From contig PJRA01000152.1 in NCBI GenBank assembly GCA_016987375.1, positions 140,879 to 160,683 of the forward strand: a stretch of DNA of 19,805 nucleotides, in the 5' to 3' direction. Each line of letters starts with the position of its first letter. Within the stretch, counting starts at the first letter, position 1. A model generated the notes under the pieces. That model saw only the letters and a list, made by a program, of their open reading frames with translations, searched no databases and had not been told where the DNA came from. Below are positions 10,401 through 19,805 of this stretch, piece after piece. Source of the DNA: Brachionus koreanus (lineage: Eukaryota > Rotifera > Eurotatoria > Ploima > Brachionidae). Position numbers and translations under genes: made by a program.

Positions 10401-13400
10401 TTATTTGAATGCGACATATTTTTTTTGTTTTTAAGCTTGTTTCATCAAATCAATAGTTTAAGATCAATTCATTTTTAAATTAGAAAGTGTAGAACTTGAA
10501 AAAAATCAGTTAAATTTACTTAGCACTCTTTCATTTTATTCAAAATATTTTAATCTCATAAAAAAACGGAAATTAAATTCGCAAGGAATTAGGAAATTGC
10601 TACAAAAATGTAATGAAATACACGGAAATTCAATATTAATATTTATTTCTTACTCTAATTGCGCATACATGTAAAAATATTTTTTTTCCATAAGATTAGA
10701 ATCATTAGGGTTAAAAATAAGAACTGCCTTGTATAAAACTTTTCCGAATTATTTTTTTTAAATAAAAATATATCGAAATTATCGAAATAATGATGGCACA
10801 GATAGAAAAGAAAAATTGAAGAAAAATGGACAAAAATAGGAGGGTTTGGTACAAAATATCAAATATTTGATATATAAGATCAGTGTTAAAATAGCTTAAG
10901 AGCAACAAAGTGCAACATATTTAGTTGCACCAAAAATCAAAGTCTGCTAATGATGTGCTACTTCAGATTTGTTCAAATTTAAAATTTTCTAAATCTGTAG
11001 AAATAAGCCAGATTGTTCATAATAGTTCAACTTTAAATGTTGCGCCATGTTGGATTTACATTACTTGTTTTTGTCTCTTAAAAGAAAAGTTATAAGAGTT
11101 TTTAAGACTTTGTTCTATTCTATTTTACTAAACTTCTAAAAAGCAATGATAGGGATCGAATTTCTTTCTTTATCAACTTTTAAATGAATGCAAAAAAAGA
11201 AAAGTTTACTTTGGAATTTGTAGTTGAATTCACATTCTGATCAGGTTCTTTTTCGTAAACAACAGGAAAATCTAGATTATTTTGGATAGAAAATTTAATT
11301 AGGAAAATTAATTAGTGCCAATTACTTGCAGCTGATTTAATACGATTAGAATTAAAAAGTTTCATTTTCTTGACAACTTTAACATATCCCTAATTATTTA
11401 AAATAAATTTTTGAATCAGAAATTTAAGAAAAAAAACTACCGAGATAATGACAAAAATCCATGGTGAATTATCCGAATCATGACATACAATTTCATTTGG
11501 ACTTAAATAAATTATTTTTGATTAAAATAAAAAAATAAATTGAAAATAATTAGTCATTTGTTTATTTTAAGCTTTAAGAAAAAATAAATAGAAAAATTTT
11601 AATCCTTTTTTGAATAATTGTTTTAATTAATCAACTTTTTTCAAATAATTAAAAAAAAAATTCACATATCTATAGATATTAATCAAAACTCGATTTTTGC
11701 CACTTTTTTTGAACATATGAAAAGATATTTAATTCAAAATTAAAAATAAAAAAAAAGGTTTAAGATCAGAGACACTCGACTAAAAAGGTATCAGATGTGT
11801 CTATGGACCTAAAGCGAAACTTGCATGCAAATACACAAAAAATACACAAGAAGAATATTTTAATAAGTGTGAGAAATTTCAGCTCTGTCCGAAGATCTGT
11901 TAATATTTTAATCTAGGTTTGGAAAGCATTATGACTCACCCGTTAATTAAAAAAATATGTGTTCAAATAAGAAAATTACCCATAATATTTGTATAAAATA
12001 GTTTCGGAATTTTTGAGTAATTTTTTAACCGGGTATGAATCAAAAATATTTATCGATTGTAAAGAGTCAATTGGTAATTCATGAAAATTTTTCCTCAAAA
12101 CATTCAAATCTGAAAAGTTCAAAAACAGCACTTCTGTTACTCCTTTTGAATACATTAAATAATTTCTTTTGTGTTTGTGCTCCACTTCTTCGGGCTTAAA
12201 TTATATTTTATTGAAAAAAAAAAAAAAATTCGACCAAAAATTTTCTTTTAAATTTACCTTTGTATGCTCGCCTTTGTTCAAAATTTTGACCGCTTTGAAT
12301 AGCTCACCATCAGATAAATCAAATTTTTTGACACAATTTATTTTGCCAGACAAAACATAATAAATATTTTTAGCTGTTTGTCCTTCATAAGCTATTATTC
12401 GGCCATTCTCCAGTCTAAAAACAAAAAACATAAAATCGTGAAATTTAATTTTCTAAAAAAATAGTCAACTTTTCATATTTAATTCTTTTGGCCACTTCCA
12501 TAGTTAAGTCTATTGGAATAATCATACTAAATACTTCATTTCGCGATAAAATAGTCAAAATCTAAAAGTTGAAACTAAATTTAATGTTCCAATGCTTAGA
12601 TAAATTTTACTTTTTTTAAAATTTGATCATTTCTTTTTTCTTCCGGAGTCTTTAAAGCTATCAGAGTGTCTCTTGTTAGCTTAAAGTAGTAAATAAAACA
12701 TTATTCCCGGTTAATAACCACATTTTTCTCAAATATTTACCATGCTTTTTGTTTCATGAGCTTCAAGAATACTTGAATATCTTAACTTGTCATTTTCGAG
12801 TAGATATAAATTTGGATTGTAGTCTATTGATTTGAACCATGAGTCTCGAAAATATCTAGGATAAAATTTTGATTTTTTTTATTCAATAAAAAAATTTTTT
12901 TTTCTAAAATTTTTAATTACTTTCGTCTGGTTAAGAGAGATTTAATAATTAAAAGTATTACTCGAGAAAAATATTTAAAATATCGTTTAGCTTTTGTATT
13001 TTCTTGTTTAACTTTTTCCTTGTATTCGTTTGAAGGAATTTTTTCAATATTCTATAAAAAACAAAATTTTTTAGTAACAAAAAAATTTTTTTTCAATAAC
13101 TTACATTAATAAATTCTTTTAAACTATCGGAAAATCGATTAACATCAAGAGCATAAAGATCACTTTGTAAAAGATGCATTCTTTTTTTCAGTTGTTTTCT
13201 CTTCTCTATAAGAAAATTTATTTTTAATCATAAAGTCATTTTAAAAATTTTATTTGCTCAAGAACTATTCATGACGCCAATCATGAAAATTTAATTATTT
13301 ATTTTTTTTAAATATGTTTTTGACTTAAATATTTTTTGACTATGCAAATAAAGTATCCCGAAGCGAACTAGGCTGGTTGCTATTCTGCTAAAAACCTAAA

Positions 13401-13678
13401 ATTAATTTCAGCTTCTTTTTACTAAACTAATAATTAAAGAATAGCGATTAAACTAAGTTAGTTAGACTCAAGAAGTTTCGAAATGCTTACAGGAAGCCTC
13501 CTAGCAAAGAAAAATTGAATTTAATATTTTTCTTATTTATCATATGCAAATATGATTTAAAAAGCTTTTTTTCTTTACTATTTTTGTTTCGCAGATATTT
13601 TGTTATCTGATTATTGGTTTTTTGGCGAGTTTTTTCGTTTTCTCTTGAAGTATTTCGATAATTTGTTTTGTTTGGCAT
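7467..13678 (-). CDS. CNBD2: Cyclic nucleotide-binding domain protein, CNBD2-like, 13 exons
   Basis: Assembled from GT-AG sites with consistent phase: 13678-13579, 13205-13105, 13051-12921, 12855-12741, 12679-12611, 12561-12470, 12414-12258, 12194-11980, 11501-11441, 11389-11326, 11271-11210, 8257-7832, 7775-7467. This gives 633 residues. Seen: a pre-domain helix region with DSWFKSIDYNPNLYLL, and a first cyclic-nucleotide-binding beta-roll near 200-290 (GRIIAYEGQTAKNIYYVLSG). A second roll is split: KYYGPNEIV and WIFVIISGYVKVV near 326-355, then VVVDKIQKGSIFG and ISEGAELLLI near 515-570. A Ser/Asn-rich, probably disordered insert of about 145 residues separates the halves. The C-terminal WKEYKKKL helix resembles the CNBD2 family. 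Neither roll keeps the canonical FGE...R-A phosphate-binding cassette. In mammals CNBD2 is linked to sperm function; the role here is unknown. The first exon boundary is the least certain: a stronger-looking donor at 13490 does not fit the phase. Confidence 0.85.
9430..9560 (-). pseudogene. Possible decayed coding remnant inside the inverted-repeat element
   Basis: On the minus strand two neighbouring frames read NNSGNDVEEIDRRNS and then, after a shift, NRRTNSVFDDVNIAEFIESL followed by EQGQ and a stop. The composition is protein-like and richer in GC than its surroundings. An acidic C-terminal tail of this kind could belong to a transposase or a host-derived fragment. No catalytic motif is visible, so no family is claimed. 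Confidence 0.3.
9694..9957. mobile_element. Inner foldback element (MITE-like) with perfect 27 bp arms
   Basis: The arm at 9694-9720 (core TCGATTATGCTGCACCATAA) is repeated as an exact reverse complement at 9931-9957. A second internal complementary pair (ATCAAATGCAA and TTGCATTTGAG, near 9810 and 9890) extends the foldback. The interior is AT-rich and non-coding. The right flank continues GAGGAAATACTG-TA, so the reversed end reads TA-CAGTA, resembling Tc1-like termini. The left outer end is more diverged. It sits wholly inside the outer element, implying a nested insertion. Confidence 0.65.
11502..11979 (-). other. Intron (478 bp) of the CNBD2-like gene with a GC-richer block
   Basis: It splits a glycine codon between KYYG and PNEIV (donor gtaatt, acceptor tttatttaag). 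Positions 11760-11905 are clearly richer in GC than the rest of the intron (for example gtgtctatggacctaaagcg and ctctgtccgaagatctg). That block could be a repeat insertion. I recognise no family and no open frame in it. Confidence 0.6.
13206..13578 (-). other. First intron (373 bp) of the CNBD2-like gene
   Basis: The modelled donor gtaaag at 13578 and acceptor tttcttatag at 13206 keep the frame. The open frame continues past the donor to 13487 and meets another donor-like GTAAGC at 13490. That alternative gives a phase which reads into a stop in exon 2, so it was not used. The sequence at 13355-13490 is richer in GC than typical intron DNA here. Confidence 0.45.
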
Positions 13679-14406
13679 TCTTTCTTAATTTCTTTTATTA
13701 GTAAAATATTTATTTTCTAAAATAAATTACATTTAATCCATTTATTCTATCTTAAAAAAAATAATTGAAAAGAACAATCAAAATTTTTACGTGAATTTTT
13801 AAATCTTATTGAATTAGACAAAATTTTAAGCTTTAAAGCTTAATTCTAGTCTATCAACATTAAATCTAAAATTATCTTATTGAACTTTTTTTAGATCTAA
13901 AACTTTGATTGAATGTTAAAGCTTTAATAATTTGCAATAAATCATATTTATGGTTTTCGATCAAGACTGAAAATGAAACTAATAGCTAATTTTTTCTACT
14001 CTTATAACTTTAAAAGTAAAAGCGATTGCTTTGATCATTAAAATATAAAACAATAATTGTTTTTTTTTTTGTGTTTAAAACTTAAGAACAAAAGATTTTA
14101 TTGAGAATAAAATTTAGATACAAATAAAACTGCCTGAAACATTTAGTAAAAGAAAAATTGTTTTTTTTATTCGTTTTTTTTTTAATTTTTATTTAAAGCC
14201 AAGTTTTATCATTAAAGTTGAAAATTTATTATTTTTTCAAAATTTATCTTTTTCTAAGTCTAAAAAGCAATAAACAAGATGAATATAAAGAATGTTTTTA
14301 TTATAAAACTGTAAAATATTTATTTAAAAAAGTATGCAATGACTTTTGTTTCGTTTTTTTAGTCTTTACTTGACAACTAGAACAACAACTTTTGAGCTAA
14401 TGTTTG
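13679..14406. other. Intergenic: CNBD2-like promoter and lipocalin 3' UTR
   Basis: 728 bp without a gene. AATAAA on the minus strand at 14324-14319 and 14302-14297 lies about 83-110 nt after the lipocalin stop and could serve as its poly(A) signal. The rest, upstream of the CNBD2-like start codon, is AT-rich with no identifiable element. Confidence 0.5.
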
Positions 14407-15192
14407 CTACATGCAACCAGTTTGTTCTGTTCGAACCATAAACGATGAATCAATGTTTGATAATGTTAGAACATCGCTGAGATCTCTGAGCTTTTCCTCA
14501 CTGATATACGGTTTGCGCGAAAATATCCAAAAATATTCAAAATGAAGAATCTTTAAGTATTCAGCACAAGACCACATAATTGCATAGTCATAGTCCGTGT
14601 ACAGAACCCTTTCGAAAATTTTAAAGATTAAAAAAAAAAAAATTTAAATAAAAAAATACCAATAAGGGAAAGTGATGTTAGTTTCTTTTTTTTGAAAAGA
14701 AAAATTTAACTTTTTTTTAAAAAGTGATTTTAAATTTACTAAGTAAAGTTAATGGATATTCTATTTTCAATTTTGCTGGTTCATTTTGATCAGGTGAGTG
14801 CGCAAAAGCATCAAAAATAATCTCTTTCTTAAAATTTCTATAGAAAAAAAAATAAAATAAATTTTCAATATACTTTTATTTACTTGAAAAGAAGAGAGCT
14901 TCTAAAATTAAGTTTGTCTTCGCCTTTTTTGAAATTAATTTTGTTGCATTTTGTATTGCTAAAAAACATGATGGGATTTCGTGCAACTTCGTACCAATCA
15001 CCAACAAACTTATAGTTAAACACTTATTTCTTCTAAATAATTACATTATTTATTTACCAAAATGTGCTTGAATCCTCGCTGTAGTCGGACATAAGGACAC
15101 TTTCCCAGTCTTATCACATCACTGTTTGTTAGAGAAAGCAAAACAATATCAATTAAAAGAACAAGTATGCTTTTATGAACTCTTAAAATCAT
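14407..15192 (-). CDS. Secreted lipocalin, apolipoprotein D-like, 5 exons
   Basis: Extracellular beta-barrel carrier of small hydrophobic ligands. Exons: 15192-15058, 15008-14884, 14838-14741, 14685-14661, 14608-14407; GT-AG throughout with consistent phase. The product is 194 residues (ApoD is about 189). Seen: an N-terminal signal peptide of about 24 residues with hydrophobic core ILVLLIDIVLLSL, the lipocalin signature FVGDWYEVAR (46-55), then FPYWVLYTDYDYAIMWSC (about 125-142), and EYFWIFSRKP with a C-terminal helix. Four cysteines at about 32, 66, 142 and 193 match the positions that form the 1-3 and 2-4 disulfides of ApoD. Exon 4 is only 25 bp but supplies the conserved FPYW residues, which supports it. 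The ligand cannot be read from sequence. Confidence 0.93.
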
Positions 15193-16490
15193 TTTTTTTG
15201 TTTTAATTTAGTTTTTTAATGTTTTCAAGGTTTTCTGAATAATTATAAACTCATGGTCAATAAATGATAGTTTTTTTGTTAAGCAAAATAAATAAAAGCT
15301 GTTCAAATATTGAATTTAGTTTGTAATTTATTTAAATTTCAGTTCAAGGCTAAGATATAAAATTTCAGAAAAAAATTCGAGTCTATTTTAATTAAAAATT
15401 CAGCTAAAAGGTAATCGAATGCATAAGAAAATTTCAATTTATATTTTGATTAGAATATTTGAATAAACCTTGTCAATTTAATCAAATACTTATCAAACAT
15501 AGACTAATTTATTATTTGTCTTGAATTTCATATACTCAATTAAGCTCATGTGAATCAAGATTGATTTTGAGGAGTCAAATATTTGTTTGACAAGTCGAAA
15601 AAATTTTTTTAATACAATTATCACAAAAGTTGAGTTTTGCTCGCAAACCAAAAAAGCAAAATCATAAATATTTATAAACTAAATAAAGCTATTAATTACC
15701 TGGAAATATTTTTAATTAGAAAATCAAAAATTTTGGAAAAATAGTTTCCTAAATTGGAAATTTATTTTTTTATAATTTAATATTTTTTATTTCTTTTATA
15801 GAGAAATTAATTCAATACAACTCTATTAGAGCTAAATCATCTTATATAAAGCATTGTTTTGAGAATTTTTTAAATTATCTTAATTCCCAGTCGATTGAAT
15901 TTTCATGCTTCATTAATTACACAGGTTTTAGTTACAGACCTGTCACATTTCTGGGAAATTGAGAAATTTTTTGTCTGAGATATAAGTTTCAACAAATCCA
16001 AAACGTCCACACATCTGCAGATTCCAATTTCAACGTAAAAATGGTAATCTGCATATCTGAAAAAATTTAAGGGGAGATCAAAAACTTTAATAAAAATTTT
16101 GATCTACAGGAGTCAGAAGTTTGGCTTTAGCTCAAAAAGTACTCTCCCTTTAAGCCTATGTTTCTCAGAATCAATACTTTCAAACCCTACATGGGTATGT
16201 ATTCTTAAAGAAAAATAAATTTCCTATAAAACTAAAGTATTTTTAAAAAAGAGAAAAAGCTTATCGCTTTTTTAGTATTTTTGTATTTAGAAAAAAATTT
16301 TAAATTCTTTATTTTTGTTTAAAATTTTATAAAATATTTTTTAATCTAAAATAGAATAACAAAATGAAATCTTAATATTAAGTCGCTTTTGTAATAAAAA
16401 AAATTATTTCAGTTTTATTAATCAAAAAATTATTTGAAATTCTTAAATTTTCCTTGACTTTTTTGTTTGAATAATCTGAAAAATCGGTTC
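15193..16490. other. Intergenic region upstream of the lipocalin gene
   Basis: Mostly AT-rich with no gene. The first hundred bases would hold the lipocalin 5' UTR and promoter, but no specific element can be named. The block at about 15920-16205 differs from its surroundings and is listed separately. Confidence 0.5.
15920..16205. repeat. Stem-loop-rich block of unknown type
   Basis: Less AT-biased than its flanks. It has two consecutive hairpins: 16017-16052 (GCAGATTCCA pairing with TGGTAATCTGC) and 16076-16104 (GATCAAAA pairing with TTTTGATC). A TTAAGGGGAGA stretch near 16068 and CTCTCCCTTTAAG near 16142 are imperfect inverse copies that enclose the second hairpin. No open frame is evident. 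It resembles a small non-autonomous element or foldback repeat; no family is recognised. Confidence 0.35.
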
Positions 16491-16531
16491 TGATACTTAA
16501 ACCCAAACTGAACTCCCTGTGGAACATAGAT

Positions 16532-16735
16532 TCATTACTTTTGATTACCACTCAAATCAATCTTTTGCATTGTTCTCTCCATGTCATTTCCATTTGGATG
16601 ATTCTTTCGTGATTGTAGATCTCCATGTTACTGCTGGTCTTCCTACCTTATGTTGCCCTTGGGGTGTCCATTAAAGGGATTTTTTTGGAATCATTTTTTC
16701 TTTCATTCTAAGTACATGCCCAAGCTATCGCAGTC
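16532..16735 (-). mobile_element. LINE-type retrotransposon 3' fragment, copy 2
   Basis: About 200 bp that aligns along its length with copy 1 (6391-6590) in the same orientation. On the minus strand it reads remnants of RQLGHVLRMKEKMIPKKS, WTPQG and KVGRPAVTWRSTITKE, with frameshifts and stops. It keeps a WTPQG segment missing from copy 1, so neither copy derives directly from the other in its present form. Only the last part of the protein and a short 3' tail remain, consistent with 5' truncation on insertion. Confidence 0.75.
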
Positions 16736-16744
16736 TTTAATTAA

Positions 16745-18097
16745 AAACTAATGGCTTTATCGTTGTCTAAATAGTTGTTAAACACTAAATTGGAAACCAT
16801 GATTACCATCGATGATTCAAAAGTCGAGTGTTTAAGTCAACTTAAATAGTTGTCTTTAGACAGGAAAAGTCTAAACAGAACTTATACACATGTTAAAGCT
16901 TTCTTAATCTACACTGCATGCTCCAAAGACATTTTTGGCATCTAAGTCTTGGATTTACATTTAATTAAAACTATAGACTAAAATTCTAAAAGCTTAATGT
17001 TTCATTTTAAATTTTAGGAAAAAATGAGATTATTTTTTTTAAGCTAAAAATACCAAACAAAAATAAAATTGCTAATTTTGCAAAAATTATTCATTATAAA
17101 ATTTACTAATCATATTAAAATGTAATTTAAACACAATTTTATTTAAAAACAAAGACTTTGTTTTGTTTTATTTTTATATAAAGAAATTAAGAAAGAATAA
17201 ATAAGAAAAAGCTAGAGGCAAGACATATTTAAATATTTTAAAATTCAAGAAAAAAAGAGAGAAATTCTACAATGGAGTACGATATTTTCTTTTATTATTA
17301 ATTCTCTAGGTTTTCCTAAAAAGAATGCCGAAAGAGAGCTAAAGCCGCTCGAATATGCTCTGAATTTCATATCCAAATTATTTATAATTAAAGCGCTTAT
17401 TTTATCTTTCAACATAGGAACAGATGTAAGTTATGAGTCTAACATGAGGCCTAATATTTTGACTTTTTGCTTTATATCTAAATTTTATCATTAATTTTAA
17501 GATCAAGATTGATTTTAAATTAGAAAGTCATTTTTTAACTTTTTTGTGTTTTTCAATCACGCTTTTAAGATTTCCTATCTGAATAAAAATAAAAGGAATC
17601 AATTCATCTGCAAAAAGAAAAGAGTATTGGTTGTTTTTATTATTTCTATTTGGTATGTCATGAGTTTTTTAACATATGACCTTTTAATTCAATTTTAAAA
17701 ACTTCAAACTTCAATTTTATCACTTCAATTCATTTTAAACCAAGAATAATTGATCTGTTAAATGAATGAAAGCTCTCGAGGCATTTGATGAATTTTTCAA
17801 ATCAAAAAATTAAAAAAAACAAGAAAACTTATTTTGATTTTTCCTCAATGTTTTTTTCAAATTTATTCATAAATTAACTGACAAAAAAAAACCTGCCTCA
17901 TAAATTCATAAATGCATAATTTTATTTTAAATTAATATTTATAATTTTTTTGTGAAATTTATAATTAGAATAAAATTAGAATGATGATTAATTGATAAAA
18001 AATTTTCAATAAAAATAAATTTAGAAAAATTTGAACATAAAAATTTAATTACGCAACTTAGAGAAAAAGAAAAAACTATATTATTTTTTGTTTTTTA
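16745..18097. other. Intergenic region downstream of the ZFAND2B-like gene
   Basis: AT-rich. It should contain the 3' UTR of the ZFAND2B-like gene; AATAAA on the minus strand at 17926-17921 is one candidate signal. A short stretch at 17308-17385 (plus strand, FPKKNAERELKPLEYALNF) looks protein-like but stands alone, without clear splice context or a recognised family. Confidence 0.5.
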
Positions 18098-19778
18098 CTA
18101 ATTCAGCAAACAAGACTCCTTCTGTGAATCAGAATTGCTCTGTCGATTTTTATATTCTCGCTCGCTTTCCGCCAAAGCCAATGCTAGCTGCTCGTCTTCA
18201 GTCAATTCTTCATTTTTGTTTGCATTTCTTAAAATCCATTAAATAAATTATTTGATATTTTTAAAGGTTATTAAATTAACATTTGATCTAGACTGTTAAA
18301 CAGTGATTGATTTCTTTATCTTTAACTTATTTGCTTTCAAGTTAAGTGAAAAATAATACTTTTGACAGCTGGTTTTGGTGTTAATCAAATAGAAACTTAA
18401 AAAGTGTTTAAAATTTAATTTTTCAATATTCAAGGTCATCTTAAGATTTTATGGTCTTGACCTAAGCTCGAAAATAAATATCTTATAAGCTTAATTTGGA
18501 TTAAGAACTGTCTTGTTATTCAGTTGGACTTTGCATTTTAACTTAAAATTATCAGTTTCACCAATATTCTATTGTTTGCTTAATCACTGGGTAATTTAAT
18601 CATTAGATCATTAATAAAGTTTCTTCAGGCTTTAAAGAGTTTCTAACAATTTTTGATATTTTTACTAAATAGAATCCTTTTGAAAAAATTTGCTTATTGC
18701 TTAAACAAAAATTTCTAATTTTTTATTTTTATTCAAATAATTCTTTTCCAAAAGCCATTTTTCATGGTTTATTTAAACTAATAAATTATAGAAATGCAAG
18801 TAATCTGTTTATAGAAAAAAAATGAATCAGGTATTTTTTTCAACAAATTTAATTGTTTTTTTTTAAAAAAAAAAAAAAAAAGCTGAAATAAATCATACTT
18901 GTTTTGTGATTCTTTTAACGAAAGTTGTATGGCATATTCTAAGGCTTCATTATCTGTCTTAAATAAAAATTTTGTCTATTTTATATCTTTTATAGAAAGA
19001 AAAAAATTCGGTTTACCATAGAGGCAGGCTGAACAACTTTTTTTTGAGCTGGTTGAGGCTTTTTTTCTTGCTTTTGAAAAAACATTAGTCTTTTAGAATT
19101 CAAGTCATTTTGACGAGAAGTTGACGGACGACTGTGAACTTCAGCTGTTTGATTATCACAACTATGATCAGACTCATGTCTGTGTCGCAAGCAATAATTT
19201 TTTCTGCATTTGCTACAATTAAATGGAATAAGCTTATTTAAAATAAAATTATTATCATTTCACTAGATTAAAAGCTAATATACTTCTTTTTGTTTGCATC
19301 CTTTTAATGAGCATCTATTTGTAAATATTTTTCTTCTTTCCTTCGAAAAAGATGGAATTTTTTTCTCAAAAAATTAGATAAATTTTTTTTCATTTTACTT
19401 CGGCAGGGTCAGACTTGCAATCACGATCAATGTGAGCCGACATGGTCACATCAGGCAGCTCATTTCGTTTGTAAGGCACAGGCTGATTGCACAATGGACA
19501 CAGAGGAATTTGAAAATCTTTGTTCTTTATGCCATTTTGGTCACAGTTGTGTTTTGTATAGTGGAAATGATCCTTACTTTAAAACATTAATTATTAGTCA
19601 GCGAGAAAATCGTCTTACTGTAACTATACCAGTAGATTTTTTTGCATGAATCACATCTAAATGGCAGAAAATCTTAAACAAAATTTGAATAAGGCTTCTT
19701 TACAGGTAATAGCTACGAAATACCGAGTATTTTGCAAGTGGGCTCTTGACAATGCTCGCCTAAATGTGGCAACTCCAT
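18098..19778 (-). CDS. ZFAND2B: AN1-type zinc finger/UIM protein, ZFAND2B (AIRAPL)-like, 7 exons
   Basis: Adaptor that in animals links ubiquitinated clients, p97 and the proteasome at the ER. Exons: 19778-19724, 19672-19630, 19576-19399, 19340-19284, 19232-19017, 18957-18899, 18227-18098; 245 residues (human ZFAND2B about 257). Seen: AN1 finger 1 with C10, C15, C25, C28, C33, H36, H42, C44; a CPLCNQPVP...HIDRDC bridge; AN1 finger 2 with C102, C107, C117, C120, C125, H128, H134, C136; a Ser-rich SRPSTSRQ linker. Two ubiquitin-interacting motifs follow: DNEALEYAIQLSLKES near 185-200 and LTEDEQLALALAESE near 211-225. The protein ends in Cys-Leu-Leu-Asn, a CaaX-like prenylation signal as in AIRAPL, and unlike the shorter ZFAND2A, which lacks the UIM tail. 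The last intron is 671 bp; the others are 51-59 bp. Confidence 0.95.
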
Positions 19779-19793
19779 TTAGAAATTTTTTCT
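19779..19793 (-). promoter_or_regulatory. Acceptor-like site 13 nt before the ZFAND2B-like start codon
   Basis: The minus strand reads ctgtttatttag, then 13 nt, then ATG GAG. The site matches the acceptors used inside this gene. The mature mRNA may therefore begin here, either after a 5' UTR intron or by spliced-leader addition. The window ends too soon to tell which. Confidence 0.4.
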
Positions 19794-19805
19794 AAATAAA
19801 CAGTG

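Larger units (their letters stand above)
8258..11209 (-). other. Large intron (2952 bp) of the CNBD2-like gene
   Basis: It lies between exon 11 (...TTNSK, donor gtaaac) and exon 12 (DFKFETDRMM..., acceptor gataatttag), phase 0. Eleven of the gene's twelve introns total far less than this one. It holds nested inverted-repeat elements at 9097-10190 and 9694-9957. Elsewhere it is low-complexity AT-rich sequence, apart from a short GC-richer stretch near 8808-8845 with a GGGT/ACCC stem, and a short foldback at 10910-10930 (GTGCAAC/GTTGCAC). Confidence 0.8.

Noticed and set aside
10711..10908. Hydrophobic 65-residue frame on the minus strand, resembling a membrane segment
   Set aside because: Its hydrophobicity follows from T-rich codons in an intron. 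It has no splice sites that fit the host gene's phase.
10909..11046. Possible 140 bp element with ends resembling each other in reverse
   Set aside because: The two ends match at only about 14 of 19 positions, too weak in DNA this AT-rich. Only the local hairpin at 10910-10930 is solid.
13487..13578. Extension of CNBD2-like exon 1 to the GTAAGC donor at 13490
   Set aside because: It would leave phase 2, which reads into a TGA in exon 2. The donor at 13578 keeps the frame through all later exons.

Overview
The window is AT-rich eukaryotic nuclear DNA. Its protein-coding genes carry many small GT-AG introns, mostly 45-70 bp. Four complete genes can be assembled by hand from splice sites, reading-frame phase and protein homology. 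All four lie on the minus strand: a Polo-like kinase (92-3775), a CNBD2-like protein with two cyclic-nucleotide-binding folds (7467-13678), a secreted apolipoprotein D-like lipocalin (14407-15192) and a ZFAND2B/AIRAPL-like protein with AN1 zinc fingers and ubiquitin-interacting motifs (18098-19778). The gene set is animal: a Polo kinase with two polo boxes, CNBD2, ApoD-type lipocalin and ZFAND2. Strong AT bias with very short introns suits a compact invertebrate genome. A monogonont rotifer would fit, but that is only a guess from style.

Layout. Positions 1-3840 hold the Polo kinase gene: seven exons, a 1.35 kb intron inside the polo-box region, and a stretched low-complexity linker. Positions 3841-7440 are intergenic. 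They contain a decayed 3' part of a LINE-type retrotransposon (about 6390-7075, minus strand) and a roughly 120 bp, nearly identical but frame-broken copy of the Polo activation segment on the plus strand (7267-7390). Positions 7441-13678 hold the CNBD2-like gene in 13 exons. Its 2.95 kb intron contains two nested perfect inverted repeats (26 bp arms 1 kb apart; 27 bp arms 0.2 kb apart) and an exon-like segment on the opposite strand. The lipocalin gene follows and includes a 25 bp micro-exon. A 2.9 kb intergenic stretch then holds a stem-loop-rich block and a second LINE 3' fragment, before the ZFAND2B-like gene.

The four genes do not form an evident pathway: mitotic kinase, putative cyclic-nucleotide sensor (sperm-related in mammals), secreted lipid carrier, proteasome/ER-associated adaptor. 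Same-strand order with hundreds of bases to several kb between genes does not suggest an operon. The most notable features are the recent inverted Polo kinase fragment lying just past the CNBD2-like gene's poly(A) signal, the nested inverted-repeat insertion whose outer arms coincide with a splice-donor-bearing exon-like sequence, and the loss of canonical phosphate-binding-cassette residues in both CNBD folds. I found no prokaryotic-style system, CRISPR array, tRNA or rRNA.
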